A stretch of 64,000 nucleotides of DNA from Alistipes sp. (GCA_017463615.1 JAFTOU010000018.1:1-64000), one strand, 5' to 3'; numbered from the stretch's first letter, positions 50,319 to 60,334 are shown. The notes: generated by a model not told the origin, from the sequence alone. A program made the numbers and translations.

Positions 50319-53290
50319 TATAGTAAACTTGCTAATCTCTCCTTTGCCTGAGCAACAACGCCGTCGTCAGTAGGAGTGTAACCATCAATAATACTCTGAT
50401 ATGTTGCGCGAGCCTGGAACGAATCGCCCTTAGCTGCATATATATCGCCCAAAATTATAAACGCACGACCCAATGGATAGCTGTGTGTTGTCTTGCTATC
50501 GGCAAGCTCATAGACCAATCGCTCGGCTGTATCGTGCTCGCCGCTATCAAAGTGGTGGCAGATGACATAGTATGCCGACTCAGCACCCACAGCATCGCTC
50601 TTATTACTGCTAAGCGTGCGGAAAATCTCCAGCGCCTCAGCCTTGCGCGACTGGTTGTCGTAGACCTTTGCACGGGCAAAGTGCGCCTTGCGAACTACCG
50701 CTTCGTCAATATCTACAAGGGTATCCACATCGTCAGCCATAGCCAGGGTAAGGTTATCCTCGGCATCCAGTAGCGTAGACTCTACATATCGCTTTGCCGC
50801 TGCACGACGCTCCGCAGCATCCTCAACAACATCGTATAGGCGACGGTATGCCGCAGCAGACTCGGTGTAGATTTTATGGTCGTAGCTAACGGTAGCCAAC
50901 TTCTCCAGCACAGGCACTGTATATCTATTCTTAGGGCGCTGCGAGAGGGTCTTCATTCGCTCCATTGCGCGGTCAAGAGAGTCGCACTTCAGGTAGCTAT
51001 CACTCAGACAGAAGAGCGCATCGTCGATATAGTAACCCCTTGGGTAGGAGGTTATGTAGTTCTCAAAGTGGGCAATAGACTCGTCTGTCCTTCCTGCCAG
51101 ATATATCTTCTCCGCCGCACGATAGCTGAGCGAGTCGCGCGTAACGGCACTCAGGTCACACTCCACACCCGTACGCTCGGCGTATGCGAAGTATGAGGAG
51201 ACATCGCCTTTAGCCACATAAATCTCGCGCACGCTGTTGATAGCATCCCTTGCCGCCTGAGACTGCGGAGCGGCTGTGATAACCTTGTCGTAGCAGGCAA
51301 GCGACTTGCTGGTATTGCCGAGGTTGAAGTATACAAGGCCGAGGTCAAGCATCGCAGCTGTCATATAAGGTGTTGTAGGATGGTCTGCCACCAACGACTC
51401 CAACGCCTTTGCGCCATCGCTGTAGCGACCCGCCGTAAGGTATGTACGACCAAGCTGATAGGCGGCATCGTCTACATAGTCGCCCTCCTTTGCCGATACA
51501 ATGCCCTTCAGCGCATCAATCTTCGGCTGCTCCTTGCCCAGTAGGCCGAGCGAGAGTGCACGACGATAGCGAGCATAGTGACTCTGAGGTGTAGAGAGCG
51601 CTATAGCACCCTCATAGTTCTTTACAGCCTGCTGATAGTCGCGCTGCAGGTAGTGCACATCGGCAAGACGGTTGTAGCCATCGGCACGCAACTCGTCGCG
51701 CTGCTTGTAGAGCCAGATAAAGCCCTCAAGGGCACTCTGTGCTGCAGAGTAGTCCTCCAGCGCCATCTGCGTATAGCCGAGGTTGTAGAGCGCCAGCTTA
51801 TACTCATTTGCCGTGCGAGGGGCACGCTTGAGATAGTAGTTGTACTGCGTTACCGCCTGCTTCATATCACCACTCTTGTATGCCACCTCGCCAAGCCAGA
51901 AGGCACACAGAGCATTATACTTTGGACTCACGCCCACATTGAGTGACTCCTCTAACGACTGCTTTGCCAACGCAAAATCTCCCGCCTCAAAGGCCTCTAC
52001 ACCCTTGAAGTAGGCTATCTTCTGCAGGGCAGTCTTCATACTTCCGTCAGGATTTGGGAACGCCTTGATAGCATCGTAAGCCATATCGTAATCCTTTGAG
52101 TTGTAGTAGGCTGCAATAAGCAGCTCCTTAACCTCCGAAGTACGCTCGGTATCGGGATAGCGATTTAGATAACGCGCCAAGACATTGATAGACTGGTTGA
52201 AAGTTCCTCCGCCAGTCTCAAAGAGCAACTTGCCGTAGTTGAACAGCGCATCCTCGGCAATATCGTTATTGTAGCGCTCGTCGGCAGCCATAGCAAAGGC
52301 GCGGACAGCATTGCGCTTATCGCCCAGACGGATATAGCAGTCGGCAAGGTGGTAGGAGGCATTCTGCGCAAGGTCGTCAGTGCCGTTACAAGCCGCCTTA
52401 AGTGGCTCTACAGCACTTGCATAGTCGGCAGTGCGATAGGCTGTATAGCCCAGCAGGTAGCTATCCTCGCGGCTCATATTCTCGCCCGCACTCTGGGCAT
52501 AGGCGGTAATATATTGTAGTGCCTTGTTGTAGCCCTCCAGACGGAACCACGACTCGGCAGCAAGACGCATAACGGTCTTACGCTCCTGACCCGTAGCACT
52601 CTTGAGCAGGCTGTCGCAGGTATTTACCACATAGCGGTAATTCCCGCGCTCAAACTCCAGCTGCAGCAGGTAGAATGGCGCCAGCTGAGAGTACGCCTGA
52701 CTATTCTCAAGTGACTTGAAGCCGTTGTATGCCTTGTCAATATTCCCGCGGCTGTAGTTGATATAGGACTTGTAGTATGTTGCGTGGTCGGCAAGCTCAC
52801 TCTCGGGCGATACGCGGTCAAAGTGCTCTATTGCCGCATCAAAGTTACCCAGATTGAACTCTATGTAACCCATACGAATATCGTATCGCTGACGGTCGTA
52901 GGCATTGAGCGAGGTGTAGTTCACACTCTCAAAGCTCTGCTTTGCCAGCGTATACTCCTGCGTCTCGCAGTAGTGCAGCGCCAGCAGGAAGTGGATATCG
53001 GCACAGTGCACAGAGCCGGGGTACTTCGCCAGAAAGGCCTTCATTCGCTGCTCGGCGATATTATCGTCCAGATTGACAGCGCAGACCGTAAGTCCATACT
53101 CCACCAGCTGCACAGCGGCTATATCATTGGCATCTACGACAGACTGCAGGCGCATAAACTCGTGCCTTGCATCGGCATAACGGTGGTGCTCCAGCAGCGA
53201 CTGCGCGCGTGCAAAAATCTCCTTCTCAATACTCTGAGCCGTAGCCTGCCCACAGAGGAGCGCAAGCAGTGCCAGAGTTACTATCTTCAT
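50318..53290 (-). CDS. Periplasmic tetratricopeptide-repeat protein
   Basis: 990 residues. The start at 53290 gives MKIVTLALLALLCGQATAQS, a clean signal peptide; an in-frame ATG at 53308 only lengthens it. The mature protein consists of many TPR units, such as NFDAAIEHFDRV, DYASAVEPLKAAC, DFALAKQSLEESLNVG, RDYQQAVKNYEGAIAL, GNTSKSLACYDKVITA and KDSFQARATYQSII-type segments. It should act as a scaffold in the periplasm. It is coupled to the barrel gene that follows, a pairing seen in Bacteroidetes. Its partner in function is not known. Confidence 0.85.
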   Translation of the reverse strand: MKIVTLALLALLCGQATAQSIEKEIFARAQSLLEHHRYADARHEFMRLQSVVDANDIAAVQLVEYGLTVCAVNLDDNIAEQRMKAFLAKYPGSVHCADIHFLLALHYCETQEYTLAKQSFESVNYTSLNAYDRQRYDIRMGYIEFNLGNFDAAIEHFDRVSPESELADHATYYKSYINYSRGNIDKAYNGFKSLENSQAYSQLAPFYLLQLEFERGNYRYVVNTCDSLLKSATGQERKTVMRLAAESWFRLEGYNKALQYITAYAQSAGENMSREDSYLLGYTAYRTADYASAVEPLKAACNGTDDLAQNASYHLADCYIRLGDKRNAVRAFAMAADERYNNDIAEDALFNYGKLLFETGGGTFNQSINVLARYLNRYPDTERTSEVKELLIAAYYNSKDYDMAYDAIKAFPNPDGSMKTALQKIAYFKGVEAFEAGDFALAKQSLEESLNVGVSPKYNALCAFWLGEVAYKSGDMKQAVTQYNYYLKRAPRTANEYKLALYNLGYTQMALEDYSAAQSALEGFIWLYKQRDELRADGYNRLADVHYLQRDYQQAVKNYEGAIALSTPQSHYARYRRALSLGLLGKEQPKIDALKGIVSAKEGDYVDDAAYQLGRTYLTAGRYSDGAKALESLVADHPTTPYMTAAMLDLGLVYFNLGNTSKSLACYDKVITAAPQSQAARDAINSVREIYVAKGDVSSYFAYAERTGVECDLSAVTRDSLSYRAAEKIYLAGRTDESIAHFENYITSYPRGYYIDDALFCLSDSYLKCDSLDRAMERMKTLSQRPKNRYTVPVLEKLATVSYDHKIYTESAAAYRRLYDVVEDAAERRAAAKRYVESTLLDAEDNLTLAMADDVDTLVDIDEAVVRKAHFARAKVYDNQSRKAEALEIFRTLSSNKSDAVGAESAYYVICHHFDSGEHDTAERLVYELADSKTTHSYPLGRAFIILGDIYAAKGDSFQARATYQSIIDGYTPTDDGVVAQAKERLASLL

Positions 53291-53457
53291 TTTTCTATAC
53301 ATATACACACAATTTGTGCAAAAATAACAATTTCCAACAAGACCTCCTAATTTTCCAAAGGAAAATCAACCGACAACCCATAATATCCCACAAAAAAGGG
53401 GTGTTTCAGAGTTTGGAACGGAAATTGCACCCTCTGCTGCAAAACAAAAAAAAAGCT

Positions 53458-53862
53458 ATGAGAGTTAAAGTTACTATTGAGATGGATGGCAACGGAGCTA
53501 TACGCCTTGCCGGCAAGAGTATTGAGAAGTTGAACCCTAAGGAGCTGTTGCTCTATTCTGCGGCATACTGCGCTGCACTGACACTGAAGGGGATATTGGA
53601 TAAGGAGCATATACTGCCTAAGAGCACCGAGATTGAGCTCTCGGGCGAACTGGATACAGAGCAAGTTATGGCCAAGAGCCTCTACCGCTCGTTCAACATC
53701 CTCTATCGCATAGAGTGCTCGCACCTGAATGAACAGGCGAAGATTGGTCGTGCAGTAAACCTTACGACCGAGAAGTACTGCGGCACACTACAGATGATAC
53801 GCCGCATCGCTCCCCTCTCGCACGAGGTCTCTATCGTCAGCACCGAAGCGATTGAAGTGTAG
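53458..53862 (+). CDS. OsmC-family protein
   Basis: 134 residues, starting at 53458 (MRVKVTIEMDGNGAIRLAGK), chosen because the sequence before it is AT-rich and non-coding. OsmC/Ohr-like features: NPKELLLYSAAYCAALTLKG, where the Cys would correspond to the peroxidatic or resolving site, and a second Cys-His segment IECSHLNEQAKIGRAVNLTT. Ohr/OsmC enzymes reduce organic peroxides; whether the Cys pair is complete is uncertain. It stands alone, divergent from the TPR gene and convergent with the doxX gene. Confidence 0.72.
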   Translation: MRVKVTIEMDGNGAIRLAGKSIEKLNPKELLLYSAAYCAALTLKGILDKEHILPKSTEIELSGELDTEQVMAKSLYRSFNILYRIECSHLNEQAKIGRAVNLTTEKYCGTLQMIRRIAPLSHEVSIVSTEAIEV

Positions 53863-53870
53863 ATGTTGGC

Positions 53871-53950
53871 TGTTGGCTATTAGCTGTTGGCTATTAGCTG
53901 TTGGCTATTAGCTTTTTCAGAGGTGTCGGCAAGCCGACAAGTGTTTAGTG
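53871..53950. repeat. GCTATTAGCC-type repeat, copy 2, with three tandem units
   Basis: Three perfect tandem copies of TGTTGGCTATTAGC (53871-53912), followed by TTTTTCAGAGGTGTC, a small GC hairpin CGGCAAGCCG, and AGTGTTTAG. The last part is repeated in reverse at 62563-62612. Confidence 0.7.
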
Positions 53951-53981
53951 ATGCAGATGCAACGTTGTCAAATTGCACCAA

Positions 53982-54103
53982 TTTAGCGTCAGAGTGGTGC
54001 AGATGCAACGCTGTCAAGGCGAGCAAGGCAGGAGCATACTAAGCGTATGTGACTGTCTTGTGAGATGCAGACAAGGCAGCAGATGCACCGCTATCACGCT
54101 AAA
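53982..54103. repeat. Nested-palindrome intergenic repeat, copy E
   Basis: Outer arms TTTAGCGT (53982-53989) and ACGCTAAA (54096-54103). The inner pairing CAAGGCAG ... CTGTCTTG surrounds GCATACTAAGCGTATGT. The right arm contains the stop codon of the doxX gene (54099-54101). Confidence 0.72.
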
Positions 54104-55220
54104 TATCTCGGCAGTTGGATTTACGCGTAATTATGCCGTCAGTGAGAACAACAATGCCCGTATTCGCGCGAAGCATAGTCTTCATAGTCTTGGAATCGAT
54201 GTTATAACAGCGGACATTCTCACTGCCGGCAAACGAATGGTAGGTAGGGCGAGTAATTGGCTCCGGGGTGAGGCAGATGATGGCTGCCTGCTCCTCTGCA
54301 GCTCGCTCTACGACCGTACGCAGGCGCTGCTCGCATCGCTTAGAGACCTTATCGCGGTCGGTGACGCAGAGCATATAGAGGTTGCCCTTGATGTTAAGCA
54401 GGCTATCGGTAACTTCGCCCTGCTCGTCGGCGATATAGAACTCCAGAATCATAGGCTCCACAGTATCCACGACATCGTCCGAGACGCGGGTCTCAACCCA
54501 CTCCCAGCGCTTCTCGTTATGCCACGCCTTATCCTCCAGCGAGAACTCCTTGAGCTTACCCGTACGGCGGTTGCGATAGACAAGCACCACATCGTCAATA
54601 GTCTCGCGTTCACGAGCCTGCTCCATAGCCTGTGCGATATTTGTACCCTCCTTATAAGGCAGCAAGTCTACCAATGGCAGGTGGTAGTAGCTGTATGTTC
54701 CCACGCCCATACTGAAGAGGAAGAAGCATACAGCCATAGCGAACTCAAGGCGCGAGAAGGCGAACATCCTATCGGGACGATAGCGCCACCAGACAATAGC
54801 AATCATCGGCAGCAGCACGACATTCTTGAGAAATGTCTGCCAAGGGGTTAGCTTAATGAACTCGCCAAAGCAGCCGCAGTCCTCAACGGGTATAAATGTT
54901 GCGCTGAGGAATGTGAGCACCGTGAAGAATATCATAGATGCAAAGGCGAAGGTGGAGCACATTCGTATTCTGACCTTGAAGAGTAACATACATCCCATCA
55001 TCAGCTCCGCACCACAGAGCCAGATAGAGAATATCATCACCAGCGGCTTGAACCACTCTATGCCATAGGAGACAAGGTAGTTTGAGACGCTGAGTGCAGT
55101 GCCCCACGGGTCTATAGACTTCACTGCGCCCGAGAAGATGAAGGTCAGGGCGACAACGACTCTACAGAAGTGGGTCAGCAGGCGGAAGCTGCGGCGGTTT
55201 CTGATTGGGATATTACTCAT
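54099..55220 (-). CDS. BT_3928-like DoxX/MauE membrane protein with thioredoxin-like C-terminal domain
   Basis: 373 residues. Residues 1-160 have four membrane helices of the DoxX/MauE type (RVVVALTFIFSGAVKSIDPW; PLVMIFSIWLCGAELMMGCM; FASMIFFTVLTFLSATFIPV; and a fourth near 155). CGCFGE in the loop between helices 3 and 4 is a redox Cys pair. Helix 5 (FAMAVCFFLFSMGVGTYSYY) leads to a periplasmic domain with a thioredoxin-like outline (ILEFYIADEQGEVTDSLLN). It is likely involved in envelope redox or respiratory maturation. It overlaps tmk by 8 bp. Its stop lies in repeat E. Confidence 0.82.
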   Translation of the reverse strand: MSNIPIRNRRSFRLLTHFCRVVVALTFIFSGAVKSIDPWGTALSVSNYLVSYGIEWFKPLVMIFSIWLCGAELMMGCMLLFKVRIRMCSTFAFASMIFFTVLTFLSATFIPVEDCGCFGEFIKLTPWQTFLKNVVLLPMIAIVWWRYRPDRMFAFSRLEFAMAVCFFLFSMGVGTYSYYHLPLVDLLPYKEGTNIAQAMEQARERETIDDVVLVYRNRRTGKLKEFSLEDKAWHNEKRWEWVETRVSDDVVDTVEPMILEFYIADEQGEVTDSLLNIKGNLYMLCVTDRDKVSKRCEQRLRTVVERAAEEQAAIICLTPEPITRPTYHSFAGSENVRCYNIDSKTMKTMLRANTGIVVLTDGIITRKSNCRDI

Positions 55221-55908
55221 TGTTCAGGTTATTTATCAGTGGAGCAACAAGTGCCTCTATGCGTGCAAAGATGCCATCGGGGCTATCCATACCGCCCTCG
55301 GCATTGGAGCAATCAACCACCTTGAGGGCTGCATCGCTCTGCGCCGCCTCAAGATATACGCGGCGCACCATCTGCTGCAAATCAAGCGACGACTCGTGGA
55401 TGTCTGAGCCGCCATTGAGGTATGCCCTATCCTCGCCCGCACGCTGCTCGGTAAGCGACTTGGCGGTAAAGGAGAATGGTACATCAAGGAAGATAGAGAG
55501 GTCCGGACGCGGGATGTTGTAGTAGCCGTACTCGGTATCCAATATCCACTGCTTGAGGCGTGCCTGACCCTCAGCATCGGCAATCTTGGCGCACTGGTAG
55601 CCGATGTTGGAGTAGACATAGCGGTCTACGATAACCACCTTGCCCTCAGCCTGCCAATCACGAATCTGCTGCGCCATATCGGCACGGTCACCCGCAAAGA
55701 GGAGTGCTACGATATAGGGGTCTACGCTCTCAACACTACCCAACTCGCCACGCAAAAAGCGGGCAATAAGCTCGCCATACACAGGCGCATCAAAGCGCGG
55801 AAAGTGGACATACTCACTCTCTATACCACGCCCCTTGAGCAGTGCCACAAGTCGCTTAATTTGGGTACTCTTTCCAGCACCGTCCAAGCCTTCAAGTACA
55901 ATAAACAT
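55213..55908 (-). CDS. tmk: Thymidylate kinase
   Basis: 231 residues. P-loop LEGLDGAGKSTQIKRL (residues 5-20), the DRYVYSNIGYQ LID region near 110, PRPDLSIFLDVP, and the C-terminal LDLQQMVRRVY segment. It phosphorylates dTMP to dTDP. It is longer than the usual 205-215 residues. The gene lies between sufS (2 bp gap) and the doxX-like gene (overlap), as part of the long leftward suf run. Confidence 0.95.
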   Translation of the reverse strand: MFIVLEGLDGAGKSTQIKRLVALLKGRGIESEYVHFPRFDAPVYGELIARFLRGELGSVESVDPYIVALLFAGDRADMAQQIRDWQAEGKVVIVDRYVYSNIGYQCAKIADAEGQARLKQWILDTEYGYYNIPRPDLSIFLDVPFSFTAKSLTEQRAGEDRAYLNGGSDIHESSLDLQQMVRRVYLEAAQSDAALKVVDCSNAEGGMDSPDGIFARIEALVAPLINNLNNE

Positions 55909-55910
55909 CT

Positions 55911-57131
55911 CTATCTCAACATTTTAACCGCGCGGATAACGCCATTAACTAAGGCGTCAATCTCGGCAGTTGTATTATACAATCCAAATGAGGCGCGGCA
56001 CATACCGTTCACCCCGAAGCGTTCCATAGTAGGCTGTGCGCAGTGGTGACCCGTACGAACAGCAACGCCCATCTTATCCAGTATCATACCGATGTCGTAG
56101 TGGTCGCAACCAGCCACATTGAAGCTCACAATCGGAGCCTTATCCACGGTCGTACCGTAGATGGTAAGTCCCTCTATACCAAGCAGTTGCTCGGTAGCAT
56201 AGCGGAGCAGGTTCTGCTCGTGCGCAAGTACCTCACTCTCAGGTAGCGAAGCAAGGAAAGCAGTGGCCTCGGCAAGCGTTACAGCGCCGATAAAGTTCGC
56301 CGTGCCAGCCTCAAACTTCAGCGGCACAGGGGCGTAGGTCGTACGCTCAAACGAGACCTTATCAACCATATCGCCACCGCCCATAAATGGTGGCATAGCG
56401 TCCAGTATTTCGCCCTTGCCATAAAGTACGCCGATACCCGTAGGGGCATAGAGCTTATGGCCCGAGAAGGCGTAGAAATCGCAATCCAAGGCCTTAACAT
56501 CTACCCTCTCGTGCACAATGCCCTGACAGCCATCTACCAGCACCAAAGCGCCCACGCTGTGTGCCATAGTAATCATAGTTTTCAGGTCTGGGCGTGTACC
56601 TAAAGTATTGGAAGCCTGCGTGATGGCGACAATCTTAACTGGCTCAGTAGCAAGCAGGTGGGCATACTGCTCCATATCTATAGCGCCGTTATCCAGGATA
56701 GGAATCTGGCGCAGCGTAGCACCCCTCTGCTGGGCGACTATCTGCCACGGAACTATATTGGAGTGGTGCTCCATAGTACTTGCCAGAACCACATCGCCAG
56801 CTGTAAGGTTTGCTCCGCCCCAGCTCCTTGCAACAAGGTTTATAGATGCCGTAGCGCCAGAGGTAAATACTACCTCGCGCTGCTGAGCACCGATATAACT
56901 CGCAACCGTACTACGCGCAGCCTCGTAGAGTGCCGTCATACGGTCGGAGAGGTGGTGCACACCACGGTGGATATTGGCATTAAGGGTGCGGTAGAGCTCT
57001 GCCTCACGCTCAATAACGCACAGCGGCTTCTGCGCCGTAGCTCCACTATCAAGGTAGACCAACGGGCGACCATAAACCTCACTCGCCAGAATGGGGAACT
57101 GGCTGCGGATATGTTCTACATCAAACGCCAT
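55911..57131 (-). CDS. sufS: Cysteine desulfurase SufS
   Basis: 406 residues, class V aminotransferase fold. It mobilises sulfur from Cys for Fe-S cluster assembly and uses pyridoxal phosphate. The PLP Lys is in FSGHKLYAPTGIGVLYGK (near residue 225). The catalytic Cys is in RTGHHCAQPTMERFGV (near 365). LDSGATAQKP near the start is typical. It overlaps the sufD stop by one base. SufE/SufU is not encoded next to it. Confidence 0.96.
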   Translation of the reverse strand: MAFDVEHIRSQFPILASEVYGRPLVYLDSGATAQKPLCVIEREAELYRTLNANIHRGVHHLSDRMTALYEAARSTVASYIGAQQREVVFTSGATASINLVARSWGGANLTAGDVVLASTMEHHSNIVPWQIVAQQRGATLRQIPILDNGAIDMEQYAHLLATEPVKIVAITQASNTLGTRPDLKTMITMAHSVGALVLVDGCQGIVHERVDVKALDCDFYAFSGHKLYAPTGIGVLYGKGEILDAMPPFMGGGDMVDKVSFERTTYAPVPLKFEAGTANFIGAVTLAEATAFLASLPESEVLAHEQNLLRYATEQLLGIEGLTIYGTTVDKAPIVSFNVAGCDHYDIGMILDKMGVAVRTGHHCAQPTMERFGVNGMCRASFGLYNTTAEIDALVNGVIRAVKMLR

Positions 57132-57952
57132 TATATCTGCGACATTTTATCACTTACAGCCTCGCGGACAATACCGCACAGAGGCTCCATATTACAACGC
57201 ATAACAACCTCCTGCACAAAGCCCTCAACCTGCAATCTACGAGCCGTAGCAGCATCTATACCGCGCTGGCGCATATAGTAGAGCACCTCAGCATCCTCGT
57301 AACCCACCGTAGAGCCGTGCGAACAACGAACATCGTCGGCATAAATCTCAAGCTGTGGAAGGGCAACTATCTGTGCGTTATCAAGTTGTATGTTTCTATT
57401 CTGCTGCTGTGCATCGGTGCGCTGTGCATCGGGTGCAACATATACCAGTCCGCGGAACTCGCCCGTAGCACGACCTGCGGCGATACCCTTGATAAGCGAG
57501 TTACTGCTACAGTCGGGCACAAGGTGGCGCGTATTGAGCTCAATAGTCTGGTGCTCAGCTCCCGTAGCAACAAACAGTGCGTTAAATCTGTTCGTTGCTC
57601 CGCGACCCTCAAGGGCATGGGTGTAGCTTACATGGCTACTGCTAAGCAGTGCCGAGAAGGTACTCAGAGCCGAGCTCTCCGCCTGATGCACCGTAACCTT
57701 GACGATACTATCGGCTGCATAGAGCTCCACAATATCCAGCACAACACCCTCAGCAAGGCTAACCTCCACAGAGGCGGTTACCGAGCTGGTGCAAGCGATG
57801 ACAAGCTGAGCCTTTATGCCCTGCTGCAGCTCCATCTTAAAACTCTTCGGGTTGAGGACAACAAGTGGGTGCGAGGTGTCGGTACTACTATCCACCACCC
57901 CACCCTTGAAGCTCTCTATAGCCTCCGAAGCGATATACTCTGCAATGGTCAT
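57131..57952 (-). CDS. sufD: Fe-S cluster assembly protein SufD
   Basis: 273 residues, shorter than SufD of many bacteria (about 420-450), probably because the N-terminal part is reduced. The C-terminal beta-helix core remains (NLRHL-like TRHLVPDCSSNSLIKGIAAG, AQQQNRNIQLDNAQIVALPQ, YADDVRCSHGSTVGYEDAEV with the conserved His/Ser-Gly-Thr-Val). It is a structural partner of SufB and SufC. The gene order sufB-sufC-sufD-sufS fixes the call. Confidence 0.92.
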   Translation of the reverse strand: MTIAEYIASEAIESFKGGVVDSSTDTSHPLVVLNPKSFKMELQQGIKAQLVIACTSSVTASVEVSLAEGVVLDIVELYAADSIVKVTVHQAESSALSTFSALLSSSHVSYTHALEGRGATNRFNALFVATGAEHQTIELNTRHLVPDCSSNSLIKGIAAGRATGEFRGLVYVAPDAQRTDAQQQNRNIQLDNAQIVALPQLEIYADDVRCSHGSTVGYEDAEVLYYMRQRGIDAATARRLQVEGFVQEVVMRCNMEPLCGIVREAVSDKMSQI

Positions 57953-57953
57953 A

Positions 57954-58706
57954 CTACTCGCGGTAATCGTTAATAAGCCAATCGTAACCCTCCTTCTCCA
58001 ACTTCAGCGCAAGGCTCTTATCGCCCGAGTAGATGATTCTACCCTTGTAGAGCACATGCACATAGTCCGGAACGATATAGTCCAGCAGGCGCTGATAGTG
58101 GGTAATCACTACCGTAGCATTCTCTGGCGTCTTAAGGCGGGTAACGCCCGTAGCCACGATACGCAGCGCGTCAATATCCAGACCCGAGTCGGTCTCGTCA
58201 AGAATTGCCAGCTTAGGCTCAAGCATAGCCATCTGGAAAATCTCGTTCTTCTTCTTCTCGCCACCCGAGAAGCCCTCGTTTACCGCTCTGGCGGTGAGCT
58301 TGCTGTCAAGCTCTACAATAGCGCTCTTCTCGCGCATCATACGCAGAAACTCAGCAGCCGTCAGAGGCTCAAGACCCTGCGCCTTGCGCTTCTCGTTTAC
58401 GGCTATCTTCATAAAGTTAGCCATCGTAACGCCCGGAATCTCAACGGGATACTGGAAGCCGAGGAACAGACCCTTGCGAGCACGCTCCTCAATAGAGAGC
58501 TGCAGCAGGTCCTCACCCATATAGGTCACCTCGCCAGCCGTAACTGTAAACTTCTCACTGCCCGCCAGCACCGAAGCAAGGGTACTCTTGCCCGAGCCGT
58601 TAGGACCCATTATGGCGTGCACCTCGCCCGCCTTAACCTCAAGGTTTATGCCCTTGAGTATCTGCTTATCGCCCACTGAGGCGTGTAAATTCTTTACTGA
58701 TAACAT
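57954..58706 (-). CDS. sufC: Fe-S assembly ATPase SufC
   Basis: 250 residues, starting at 58706 (MLSVKNLHASVGDKQILKGI). An in-frame ATG at 58730 would add MANGQQLK, but those bases belong to the GCTATTAGCC-type repeat, so the shorter start is preferred. Walker A GPNGSGKSTLASVLAG, the Q-loop FLGFQYPVEIPG, signature FSGGEKKKNEIFQMAM and Walker B LAILDETDSGLD are visible. It drives the SufBCD scaffold. It is 1 bp before sufD. Confidence 0.95.
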   Translation of the reverse strand: MLSVKNLHASVGDKQILKGINLEVKAGEVHAIMGPNGSGKSTLASVLAGSEKFTVTAGEVTYMGEDLLQLSIEERARKGLFLGFQYPVEIPGVTMANFMKIAVNEKRKAQGLEPLTAAEFLRMMREKSAIVELDSKLTARAVNEGFSGGEKKKNEIFQMAMLEPKLAILDETDSGLDIDALRIVATGVTRLKTPENATVVITHYQRLLDYIVPDYVHVLYKGRIIYSGDKSLALKLEKEGYDWLINDYRE

Positions 58707-58885
58707 CTTTAGCTGTTGGCCGTTAGCCATTGGCTATTGGCTTATTTTATTGTTTAACTTTTTTACTTCTCATTAAAGACTATTAAGGGCTATTAAAGCT
58801 CACTAAGGGAGCTAACGCAGTACGGCTAACGCGAACTTGTTCGCCATTAACAACCCTTAAATTCCTTAATACTCCTTAATAATCG
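58707..58885. repeat. Composite intergenic repeat between sufB and sufC
   Basis: Starts with a GCTATTAGCC-type stretch (58710-58743). It continues with TTAAGG/CCTTAA units (ATTAAAGACTATTAAGGGC, then AACCCTTAAATTCCTTAATA) and a GCGAACTTGTTCGC hairpin. The same architecture is seen at 62478-62640. It interrupts an otherwise tight suf operon. Confidence 0.6.
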
Positions 58886-60334
58886 CTACCCTACCGAGCC
58901 TTCAAGGCTGATGGCAAGCAACTTCTGAGCCTCCACGGCAAACTCCATAGGAAGTTTCGCCAGTACCTCGCGGGCGTAGCCGTTTACGATAAGTCCTACG
59001 GCGTCCTCGGTAGAGATACCGCGCTGGTTGCAGTAGAATAACTGCTCCTCGGAGATTTTGGAGGTGGTAGCCTCGTGCTCAAGCATAGCGGTGCGGTTAC
59101 GGCAGTCAATATGCGGGAAGGTGTGTGCACCGCACTTGTCGCCGATAAGCAGCGAGTCGCACTGCGAGTAGTTGCGTGCATTCTCAGCCTTAGGGGCTAT
59201 CTTCACAAGTCCGCGGTAGGCATTCTGGCTCTGTCCCGCGCTGATACCCTTAGAGACGATACGCGAGCGGGTATTGCGACCCAGGTGTATCATCTTTGTT
59301 CCCGTATCTGCCTGCTGGTAGTTGTTTGTCATAGCCACAGAGTAGAACTCGCCCACAGCGTTATCGCCCGCAAGCACACAGCTTGGGTACTTCCAGGTAA
59401 TCGCCGAGCCGGTCTCCACCTGAGTCCACGACAGGCGGGCATTTTCGTGGCATATACCGCGCTTGGTAACGAAGTTATAGACGCCACCGCGACCCTCCTT
59501 ATCGCCCGGATACCAGTTCTGCACCGTGGAGTACTTGACCTCTGCATCGCGCTCCACGACAATCTCCACAACCGCCGCGTGCAGCTGGTTCTCATCGCGC
59601 TGAGGCGCTGTGCAGCCCTCTAAGTAGCTGACATACGCACCCTCGTCGGCAACGATAAGGGTACGCTCAAACTGACCCGTACCGCGGGCATTGATGCGGA
59701 AATAGGTAGACAGCTCCATAGGACAACGAACACCCTTAGGGATGTAGCAGAACGAGCCGTCCGAGAACACCGCCGCATTGAGTGCTGCGTAGAAGTTGTC
59801 GGCATAGCTTACAACCGAGCCTAAGTACTTGCGCACAAGCTCTGGATGCTCGCGCACAGCCTCCGAGATTGAACAGAAGATAATACCCTTCTGAGCCAGC
59901 GTCTCGCGGAAGGTGGTCTTGACCGACACGGAGTCTAACACCGCATCTACAGCCACGCCAGCAAGCGCCATCTGCTCCTCAAGCGGAATGCCGAGCTTGT
60001 CAAAGGTACGCTTGAGCTCGGGGTCTACCTCGTCCATAGAGCCCAGAGGCTTTTTGAGCTTCGGCTCGGCGTAGTATATAATCTTCTGAAAATCTATCGG
60101 CGGAATATCAAGGTGCGCCCATGTCGGCACACTCAGAGTGAGAAAGTGACGGTACGCCTTAAGACGATACTCCGTCAGCCACTCAGGCTCATCCTTGCGA
60201 GCAGAGATAGCACGAACTATATCCTCACTAAGTCCCACAGGCAACATCGTGGACTCAATGTCGGAGGTAAACCCGTACTCATACTCCTTACTCTGCAGGG
60301 AGTCTAATATATCTTGTTGGTTATTCTCTTTCAT
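58886..60334 (-). CDS. sufB: Fe-S cluster assembly protein SufB
   Basis: 482 residues, full length. It is the scaffold subunit on which the cluster is built. Conserved segments: [60 protein letters not shown], and the end [20 protein letters not shown]. It is the first gene of the suf run. A minus-strand TACCTTTG -7 box lies at 60342-60349, only 8 bp before the start. Confidence 0.96.
   Translation of the reverse strand: MKENNQQDILDSLQSKEYEYGFTSDIESTMLPVGLSEDIVRAISARKDEPEWLTEYRLKAYRHFLTLSVPTWAHLDIPPIDFQKIIYYAEPKLKKPLGSMDEVDPELKRTFDKLGIPLEEQMALAGVAVDAVLDSVSVKTTFRETLAQKGIIFCSISEAVREHPELVRKYLGSVVSYADNFYAALNAAVFSDGSFCYIPKGVRCPMELSTYFRINARGTGQFERTLIVADEGAYVSYLEGCTAPQRDENQLHAAVVEIVVERDAEVKYSTVQNWYPGDKEGRGGVYNFVTKRGICHENARLSWTQVETGSAITWKYPSCVLAGDNAVGEFYSVAMTNNYQQADTGTKMIHLGRNTRSRIVSKGISAGQSQNAYRGLVKIAPKAENARNYSQCDSLLIGDKCGAHTFPHIDCRNRTAMLEHEATTSKISEEQLFYCNQRGISTEDAVGLIVNGYAREVLAKLPMEFAVEAQKLLAISLEGSVG

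Noticed and set aside
53871-53912. Three tandem 14-bp repeats as a CRISPR fragment
   Set aside because: The units are directly adjacent with no spacers, and the same units occur singly in other intergenic regions.
58707-58730. Upstream in-frame start of sufC adding eight residues
   Set aside because: The added codons belong to the dispersed GCTATTAGCC repeat. The Met at 58706 matches the usual SufC N-terminus.
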